NCBI GenBank assembly: GCA_020356305.1
Contig: CP070636.1
Span: 1,517,196 to 1,522,782, forward strand
Reading direction: 5' to 3'
Source of the DNA: Candidatus Bathyarchaeota archaeon
Lineage (GTDB): Archaea; Thermoproteota; Bathyarchaeia; Bathyarchaeales; Bathyarchaeaceae
DNA length: 5,587 nt
Shown here piece by piece: positions 1 to 4,690 of the stretch. The notes under the pieces are model-generated. The model searched no databases and was not told the origin of the DNA. It worked only from the letters and a program-made list of their open reading frames with translations. The stretch's first letter is position 1. Each line of letters starts with the position of its first letter. A program made the position numbers and the translations under genes.

Positions 1-523
1 AAATCATTCTAAGTACCAATGAGGCTCCTGACTCACCGAGACATTTTTCCAGTGCTTCTTTGAAGAGCTTCGGCTCTTTTGGGATATTTCCTGGTTTGAG
101 CGAGTATCTTTCCTCCAAATATGTGTAAATGGCGGTAGATATGGTAGTGGTCGCGGTCTTTCCGAATATCTGTGTGAGTACCTTGTCCACAATTTTGGAG
201 AGTTTATCGGCGGAGGCGTGGTTGGTCATACGTCTTTTTCTGATAGGCATATTATAGAAACGGAATAGCTGGGTTATTCCCGAAGTCATTTTTTTAGCAA
301 TGTTGATGTTGTATCCCTCGTCTAACAGGGATTGACGGAATCTTGTTATCTCCGTCTCAAATCGTGTCTTTTGATGTATGTCATTTGAACCGAGATCTTG
401 CTCTCTGAGTTTTAGTATTTCGTCAATGGATTTTCCAAAATACTGTTCAAACTTCAGAAGTCCAGATCTGTAGTTCTCTTTTTTGCTTTCGTCGAGACTT
501 TGCAGAAAATCCTCTTCTCTCAT
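1..523 (-). CDS. Integrase-type N-terminal SAM-like domain fused to an archaeal C-terminal helical domain (NitrOD5-like), partial
   Basis: The minus-strand frame is open from an ATG at 523 to the left edge: 174 codons without a stop, so the C-terminus is missing. Residues about 1-95 are helical and resemble the core-binding (SAM-like) N-terminal domain of tyrosine recombinases: FLQSLDESKKENYRSGLLKF at 6-25, then an FGKSIDEIL-type segment and a helix ending in LFRFYNMPI (86-94). After a basic linker (RKRR, 95-98), residues about 105-174 do not look like a recombinase catalytic domain. They resemble a small domain common in Bathyarchaeia and Nitrososphaeria proteins that I recall as NitrOD5, with IFGKTA, YTYLEERYSLKPGNIP and a LG-SGA element near 162-167. 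The function is unknown; DNA binding is plausible by analogy. A TTG at 529 is an in-frame alternative start (M-E-M), preceded by stops at 557-562. There is no strong ribosome-binding site. The coding call is strong, the N-terminal domain call moderate and the C-terminal name tentative. Confidence 0.75.
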   Translation of the reverse strand, partial: MREEDFLQSLDESKKENYRSGLLKFEQYFGKSIDEILKLREQDLGSNDIHQKTRFETEITRFRQSLLDEGYNINIAKKMTSGITQLFRFYNMPIRKRRMTNHASADKLSKIVDKVLTQIFGKTATTTISTAIYTYLEERYSLKPGNIPKEPKLFKEALEKCLGESGASLVLRMI

Positions 524-707
524 TTCCAACCATGTTTCTCTGCTCGCAGCATAGGTTTATCAGTTATGAATCGGCGCTATGGACTCGGAATATCCTTGTA
601 CGCTTTCTAATACTGTTGCAGATAAAACGAAGCCCGCCAAGGTGATAGAAGGATCAGGAAACCACTCTCCAACTGAATCTGCGATTGACCAGCTGATTGC
701 GTGAGCA

Positions 708-1961
708 TCAAACTCTTTTGAGGGTTTTGGCTCCAACGGACGGACGCTGATGGTAATGTTGGATTTTTTTGAACGCTTGATCTAGATCAGCGATTATGTC
801 ATGAGAATCTTCTATTCCAAGAGCTAACCGTACTAATTCCTCTGTTATTCCCGTTTTTTTCCTATCCTCTGCGCTGACATGATAGTGAGAGGATGCGACC
901 GGTTGTGTAGCTAGAGTTTCGGCACCTCCAAGACTTGCGGCAAGAGAGCATAGTTTGAGGCTGTTCACGAACTCCATTGTGGTTTCGAAGTCTCCGTCGA
1001 GTTCAAAACTGACTACTCCGCCGAAACCTTTCATTTGTTTTCTGGCAATTGAATGTTGGGGGTGGCTTGGTAAGCCTGGGTAGTACACTCTTTTCACTTT
1101 GGGATGTTTCTTAAGATATCGTGCTATTGTTATTCCATTAGAGTTGTGCCTTTCCATTCGCAATCCAAGCGTCTTCAGACCCCGCAGCAGCAGCCAAGCG
1201 GCGAGAGGATCAAGGGTTCCACCTAAATGTTTGCGCATTTCTTTCAGATTGTGCATAAGATCTTCAGATCCACATGCAACTCCAGCAGTTACGTCGTTGT
1301 GTCCTCCCAGATACTTCGTGGCGCTATGAATGACAACGTCGACTCCGAAGGGAAGAGGTCGCAAATTGTATGGAGAAGCAAAGGTGCTGTCAACTACAAC
1401 AGCTATCCTTCTTTTTCGGCCAAGCTTGGCAACTTTGGATACGTCTACGATCTTTAGTGTGGGGTTTGTCGGAGTCTCAGCGAATATGACTCTCGTCTTT
1501 TTCTGAATTGCGGCTTTTATTTCCTTAAATTCAGTGGCCTCCACGAAGCTTATGTCCACACCAAACTTCGGCAAAACGTCCTGAAAGAGGGCGAGGGTCC
1601 CGCCGTATAGGTCTCTGCTGCAAACAACATGGTCGCCGGAAGAAGTCAAAGTCAACAGGGTAGTGGCTATAGCTGCCATTCCTGATGAAAAAACTGCCGC
1701 ATCTTCTGCGCCTTCGAGTTCTGCAATTTTTCTTTCAACAGTTCTAACGGTTGGGTTCCCATATCTTGTGTATGAATATCCCTCTGCTTTCTCACTCATA
1801 ACGTCAATCATTTCTTTGGTGCTGGAAAACCCGAAGACAGAGCTTTCATAGATTGGCGTAATGACCGCTCCAGTGAAAGGATCTCTCCTCTCTCCAGCGT
1901 GAACCGCTTTAGTTGAAAACCCTCTACTTTCTGACACCATCTTCTCATCCACCTTAGACAT
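708..1961 (-). CDS. PLP-dependent trans-sulfuration enzyme (cystathionine gamma-synthase / gamma-lyase family)
   Basis: This 417-residue protein is a full-length fold-type I PLP enzyme of the Cys/Met metabolism family, slightly longer than the usual 380-400 residues. It is a soluble enzyme expected to catalyse gamma-replacement (cystathionine formation from an activated homoserine and cysteine) or gamma-elimination of cystathionine. Visible active-site elements are YTR at 64-66 and SSGM at 92-95 (phosphate binding), Y119 in DLYGGT (ring stacking), D191 in DSTFASPYN (pyridine nitrogen), K216 in SATKYLGGH (Schiff-base lysine) and R378 in LVRLALGIED (substrate carboxylate). G121 sits where methionine gamma-lyases carry a catalytic cysteine, which argues against that activity. 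A342 sits where human gamma-lyase has Glu339, so synthase and lyase cannot be separated by eye. The ATG at 1961 was chosen because a TATA-like element lies 24 nt upstream; M8 (ATG at 1940) is the alternative. It is transcribed divergently from the ModE-type regulator. Confidence 0.93.
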   Translation of the reverse strand: MSKVDEKMVSESRGFSTKAVHAGERRDPFTGAVITPIYESSVFGFSSTKEMIDVMSEKAEGYSYTRYGNPTVRTVERKIAELEGAEDAAVFSSGMAAIATTLLTLTSSGDHVVCSRDLYGGTLALFQDVLPKFGVDISFVEATEFKEIKAAIQKKTRVIFAETPTNPTLKIVDVSKVAKLGRKRRIAVVVDSTFASPYNLRPLPFGVDVVIHSATKYLGGHNDVTAGVACGSEDLMHNLKEMRKHLGGTLDPLAAWLLLRGLKTLGLRMERHNSNGITIARYLKKHPKVKRVYYPGLPSHPQHSIARKQMKGFGGVVSFELDGDFETTMEFVNSLKLCSLAASLGGAETLATQPVASSHYHVSAEDRKKTGITEELVRLALGIEDSHDIIADLDQAFKKIQHYHQRPSVGAKTLKRV

Positions 1962-1985
1962 AAGAAAGGGCTGAAACGGAATTTA

Positions 1986-1993
1986 CCTTTATC
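1986..1993 (-). promoter_or_regulatory. TATA-like promoter element for the trans-sulfuration gene
   Basis: Read on the minus strand the element is GATAAAGG, preceded by a purine-rich GAGG that could serve as a TFB recognition element. It ends 24 nt before the ATG at 1961. Archaeal transcription normally starts about 25 nt downstream of the box, so the transcript would begin at or next to the start codon and be leaderless. No Shine-Dalgarno sequence is visible before the ATG, which agrees. The box is not a perfect consensus. Confidence 0.45.
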
Positions 1994-2069
1994 CCTCGAA
2001 TTATTGTCATGTTAGGTTACAGACCGAATTTCACAGAACACTCGTGACGCCGAGTTAAGAAAGCTGTAT

Positions 2070-2091
2070 CAGTGTCCGCGCGCGCAGTGTC
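2070..2091. repeat. Short direct repeat flanking an alternating CG tract in the divergent promoter region
   Basis: CAGTGTC occurs at 2070-2076 and again at 2085-2091, in the same orientation and 15 bp apart. The spacer is entirely alternating, CGCGCGCGC at 2077-2085, sharing its last base with the second copy. The tract lies between two divergent promoters, about 80 bp upstream of the regulator's TATA box and about 80 bp from the trans-sulfuration gene's. It could be an operator for a repeat-binding regulator, or chance. No protein can be assigned to it from sequence. Confidence 0.35.
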
Positions 2092-2135
2092 TGCAAGCTA
2101 GATGGAGTTCGCATGAACACAGAAAATGATTGCGT

Positions 2136-2155
2136 AGAGCCTCTCTCCACGCTCT
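2136..2155. promoter_or_regulatory. Short inverted repeat abutting the regulator's TATA box, possible operator
   Basis: AGAGC at 2136-2140 and GCTCT at 2151-2155 form a 5-bp inverted repeat with a 10-bp spacer, ending 3 bp before the TATA box. A protein bound here would block TFB/TBP, which suits autoregulation by the adjacent ModE-type gene. It does not match the Escherichia coli ModE palindrome, and 5-bp arms are easily found by chance. A hairpin followed by a T run also looks terminator-like, but no gene lies upstream on this strand. Confidence 0.2.
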
Positions 2156-2158
2156 GTT

Positions 2159-2166
2159 TTTATATG
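2159..2166 (+). promoter_or_regulatory. TATA box for the ModE-type regulator gene
   Basis: TTTATATG lies in the longer AT-rich run GTTTTTATATG and is close to the archaeal TTTATATA consensus. It ends 24 nt before the ATG at 2191, which places the predicted transcription start at or within a few bases of the start codon. The mRNA is therefore probably leaderless, and no Shine-Dalgarno sequence is visible upstream of the ATG. Confidence 0.65.
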
Positions 2167-2190
2167 TACAACGACACAAATATCGCATGA

Positions 2191-2757
2191 ATGCTCACCC
2201 ACGAAAAACACAAACCTTTGTGCAAAGTCTGGCTTGAATACGAGGGTAAACCCATCCTTGGGAAGGGTGGAGCTGAGATTCTAGAGGCTGTCAAAAGAGA
2301 GAAATCAATATCTAAAGCAGCCAAAAATTTAGGAATGTCGTACCGATACGTGTGGAATTACATAGCAAAGATGGAGAAAGCGCTACACGAACCTGTTGTT
2401 CAAACACATAAAGGCGGCAGATCGGGCGGGGGAGGAGCCAAACTAACCAAGCTTGGGGAGAGCCTGTTGAAGGAATACAGGAGAGTTGAAGGCTACGTGG
2501 GTGAGATTTTGGGAGACGAAGAACATTGGGAGGCGGTGAGATTGAAGATTAGCGCAAGAAATCGGCTAAGTGGCGTCGTTAGAGAAGTGGAAAAGGGAAC
2601 TGTGGCCGCGAAAGTCAAGATTGAAATCGCGACTCCAGTTACGATGACCGCACTTATATCCAGAGAGGCTGTAGAAGAACTGGACATTAGACTTGGAGAC
2701 AAAGTAGAAGCTGTGATCAAGGCAACCGAGGTCATGGTTGCAAAAGAAAGAGAATAA
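2191..2757 (+). CDS. ModE-type transcriptional regulator with a single Mop domain
   Basis: This 188-residue protein joins the two halves of the ModE family. Residues about 10-105 form the winged helix-turn-helix: VWLEYEGKPILGKGGAEIL near 13-31, the recognition region SISKAAKNLGMSYRYVWNYI at 39-58, and the glycine-rich wing GGRSGGGGAKLT at 75-86. Residues about 117-184 form one Mop domain, starting with SARNRLSGVV at 121-130 and ending with VEAVIKATEVMVA; such domains bind molybdate or tungstate. E. coli ModE is about 262 residues and has two Mop domains, so this is a single-Mop form and would need to oligomerise to complete its oxyanion sites. It probably controls molybdate/tungstate uptake, namely the permease and ATPase genes that follow on the same strand. 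The ATG at 2191 is supported by the TATA box 24 nt upstream. The family call is firm; its regulon and preferred oxyanion are inferred. Confidence 0.93.
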   Translation: MLTHEKHKPLCKVWLEYEGKPILGKGGAEILEAVKREKSISKAAKNLGMSYRYVWNYIAKMEKALHEPVVQTHKGGRSGGGGAKLTKLGESLLKEYRRVEGYVGEILGDEEHWEAVRLKISARNRLSGVVREVEKGTVAAKVKIEIATPVTMTALISREAVEELDIRLGDKVEAVIKATEVMVAKERE

Positions 2758-2964
2758 ATAGCCTCAAACACCTTACACGCCAAACTAGCGGAAGATAGTT
2801 TCGAAAAGCTCAATTGGATCGAAGAAGGAGCACAAGCTCTCATATGAGACATCCTAGTTTCAACTTTGGGTTACAAAAGACCAGAGGGAGAGTAGAGTCA
2901 GAAGAAAAAGCTAAAACCGAAGAGCCTATGACAATCAAAAGAAAAAACGGCGGGAGCAGACAAC
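2758..2964. other. 207-bp spacer between regulator and permease, with a doubtful 42-codon ORF
   Basis: No terminator hairpin or T-run is visible on the plus strand, so read-through from the regulator gene is likely. An AATAAATA stretch at 2753-2760 overlaps the regulator's stop codon and might act as a weak TATA box. One small plus-strand ORF begins with ATG at 2844 and stops at 2970-2972, overlapping the permease start by 8 bp. It would encode a 42-residue, very hydrophilic, lysine/glutamate/arginine-rich peptide with no signal peptide or recognisable domain. Its nearest GGAG is 13 nt upstream of the ATG, which is too far to be convincing. A molybdate-binding protein gene often sits at this place in such operons and is absent. 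Confidence 0.4.
2952..2956 (+). promoter_or_regulatory. Ribosome-binding site deciding the TTG start of the permease
   Basis: GGGAG ends 8 nt before the TTG at 2965. The downstream ATPase gene has a GGAG exactly 8 nt before its ATG. The next in-frame candidate in the permease, the ATG at 2983, has no comparable site at a suitable distance, so the TTG is favoured. Confidence 0.6.
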
Positions 2965-4632
2965 TTGGGTAACTCGAGTATCATGAAATTTTTTGATTCA
3001 GCATCCTCCAAGTCCAGTGCTCGACACGCCCTCTACTTGAGCTCTATTACCTTCTTTTTTGCGTTGATCTTGATTCCGCCAATTCTAGGGATAGTTCTCA
3101 AATGGAATGCTATGGCAGAGACATTTGGGAACCCTAGCCTAATTTCAAGGGCAACAGCGGCAATCTACGCATCTTTCGCCATCGCGATCTTCGTTTCAAT
3201 CATTGATGTCGTTGCTGGATTGCCAGTCGCTTGGCTCATTACAAGAGGAGGGCTCAGATGGTTAAGAGTATTAGATACACTTGTTGACATACCTTTCATC
3301 ATACCCACCGCGACCCTTGGCTACTCTCTGCTCTTGTTCTGGAGTGGACCTGAAGGCATTTCATCCCTTTTTCGAGGCAGCCTTGTCTCGCCAGGCTGGC
3401 TTCTTGTTATTCTGCTTCATTTTACATTTTCATATCCCGTCGTGGTGAGAGTAATGGTTGGGGCAATCCTCGATTATAAACGGGAATACGAAGAAGCGGC
3501 GAGAACCCTAGGCGCTCCGCCCTTCACCGCAGATAGAACAGTTACGCTTCCCATTTTGAAGCCATCCTTAATAGCTTCTTTCACGTTGGCTTTTGCGCGA
3601 TCAATTTCTGAGACTGGAGCAACCCTGATGGTTGCCGGCGCTTTCGAAAATGGACCAATCTTGATTAATAATCTTAGAACTGCTCAAGAAGTTGGCTACG
3701 AAGGCGCCCTAGTGTTTGTTAGCTTCATTTTGATAGTCATTTCTTCCCTGATTTTTGTCACAATTAGACTGTTGGGTCCAAGACTGAAGATGCCTATTAG
3801 GAAAGTTTGGCCAGTGGCCGAGAGAAAACTAAGCGATTCGAGAGTATCTCGCTTGAGAAACGGGTTTTCGCTTATAGTGTTCTTCCTCTTGGTTCTCATT
3901 CCCTCTCTTTTTGTTGCTCTCCCAGCGGTCTACGCAGCGATGAATGGAACACTAAACAAGGCGCTAGCAGGCGTAGGCCTTTGGCAAGGATATTGGCAAA
4001 GCCTCATCTTATCATACCTCGTTGGAGCAATCGCTACCGTACTGAATACAATAGTGGGCTTACCGATGGCAGTTCTGATCGCGCGAAAAAGACTAGGAAA
4101 AACACTTTCATCAGTCTTAGACGTTTTGGTCAATATTCCCTTGATAGTTCCATCAATTGCGCTAGGGGTGTCTCTAAGCATTTTTTGGAAAAACTTTGCA
4201 GTATTGCCTGAAATGGGATTACTAATTTTGGTCCATCTTTCAATCACTTATCCTTACTTGGTTAGGTCAATGGCTGCCGCCATTGAAAGATTGAACGTCA
4301 GGTTTGAAGAGGCGGGAAGAACTTCAGGAGGACGACCACTTACGGTATTCAGAACAATCACCTTGCCTCTGACCAAGTATTCATTGTTTGCCGGAGCCAT
4401 TATGATTTTCACCAGAAGCGTTAGCGAAACTGGCGCCACCTTGGCAGTAACCAAACTAGAAACTGCTCCAGTTCTACTGGTTAGATGGGTCAACATACTT
4501 CGTGGCATCGTAGAATCTCCAATTCCAATCACTTCGTTTGATGTAGGTCTCGGTTGTGGGATTTTGATCGTGTTTTCCTTCATAATACTGATGGTTTCGA
4601 GAACCTTCACTCAAAGAAAAGGAAAGTATTAG
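2965..4632 (+). CDS. ABC importer permease with two fused membrane domains, probably for an oxyanion (molybdate/tungstate) or another small nutrient
   Basis: This 555-residue integral membrane protein forms the channel of an ABC importer. It has about 12 hydrophobic segments in two homologous halves of six (roughly 23-270 and 300-546). Each half carries a cytoplasmic EAA loop that docks the ATPase: EEAARTLG at 176-183 and EEAGRTSG at 448-455, each followed by a TLP segment. Each also has an SETGAT motif (215-220 and 487-492) like those of sulfate/molybdate-type permeases. Paired segments such as LDTLVDIPFIIP (103-114) and LDVLVNIPLIVP (385-396) show duplication and fusion, so one chain replaces the usual homodimer. 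This architecture is also known from Fe(III) (FbpB) and thiamine (ThiP) permeases, so the substrate rests mainly on the neighbouring ModE-type gene. The start is a TTG supported by GGGAG 8 nt upstream; ATG at 2983 would remove six residues. It lies 58 bp before the ATPase gene. Confidence 0.9.
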   Translation: MGNSSIMKFFDSASSKSSARHALYLSSITFFFALILIPPILGIVLKWNAMAETFGNPSLISRATAAIYASFAIAIFVSIIDVVAGLPVAWLITRGGLRWLRVLDTLVDIPFIIPTATLGYSLLLFWSGPEGISSLFRGSLVSPGWLLVILLHFTFSYPVVVRVMVGAILDYKREYEEAARTLGAPPFTADRTVTLPILKPSLIASFTLAFARSISETGATLMVAGAFENGPILINNLRTAQEVGYEGALVFVSFILIVISSLIFVTIRLLGPRLKMPIRKVWPVAERKLSDSRVSRLRNGFSLIVFFLLVLIPSLFVALPAVYAAMNGTLNKALAGVGLWQGYWQSLILSYLVGAIATVLNTIVGLPMAVLIARKRLGKTLSSVLDVLVNIPLIVPSIALGVSLSIFWKNFAVLPEMGLLILVHLSITYPYLVRSMAAAIERLNVRFEEAGRTSGGRPLTVFRTITLPLTKYSLFAGAIMIFTRSVSETGATLAVTKLETAPVLLVRWVNILRGIVESPIPITSFDVGLGCGILIVFSFIILMVSRTFTQRKGKY

Positions 4633-4678
4633 TATGTCAAACATATTTACCATGCCGAAACACCCAGAATAGGCTGAT

Positions 4679-4682
4679 GGAG
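4679..4682 (+). promoter_or_regulatory. Ribosome-binding site of the ABC ATPase gene
   Basis: GGAG lies 8 nt before the ATG at 4691. This ATG is the first start codon after the in-frame TAG at 4670-4672. The presence of a Shine-Dalgarno site here, but not before the two divergent first genes, fits a gene internal to an operon. Confidence 0.6.
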
Positions 4683-4690
4683 ACCCTCAG

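Noticed and set aside
4..192. Minus-strand 62-residue ORF at the left edge
   Set aside because: It is an out-of-frame shadow. The other minus-strand frame is open for 174 codons through the same region and has recognisable domain character.
1..523. Integrated element or attachment site suggested by the integrase-like protein
   Set aside because: There is no catalytic domain, tRNA gene, att repeat or other mobile-element gene in the window, so an element cannot be supported.
579..704. Plus-strand 41-residue ORF in the gap between the two minus-strand genes
   Set aside because: The peptide is hydrophilic and not implausible, but there is no ribosome-binding site, no clear promoter and no recognised domain, and an ORF of this length is expected by chance.
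524..707. Possible tRNA or small RNA gene in the gap left of the trans-sulfuration gene
   Set aside because: I looked for a cloverleaf and a GGTTCGAATCC-type T-loop on both strands and saw none.
1099..1457. Two overlapping plus-strand 76-residue ORFs inside the trans-sulfuration gene
   Set aside because: They lie antisense to a complete enzyme with an intact active site; they are reading-frame shadows.
2136..2161. Hairpin plus T-run as a transcription terminator
   Set aside because: There is no plus-strand gene upstream to terminate, the stem is only 5 bp, and the T-run is better explained as part of the TATA box.
2493..2852. Minus-strand 119-residue ORF
   Set aside because: Antisense to the ModE-type gene, whose both domains are well recognised; no promoter or independent support.
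3807..4211. Plus-strand 134-residue ORF within the permease gene
   Set aside because: Out-of-frame overlap with a permease frame that has conserved duplicated motifs; composition is rich in Arg and Ser as expected for a shadow frame.
4634..4672. 12-codon ORF between permease and ATPase genes
   Set aside because: Too short and without a ribosome-binding site; the spacer is adequately explained as an operon gap with the ATPase GGAG site.
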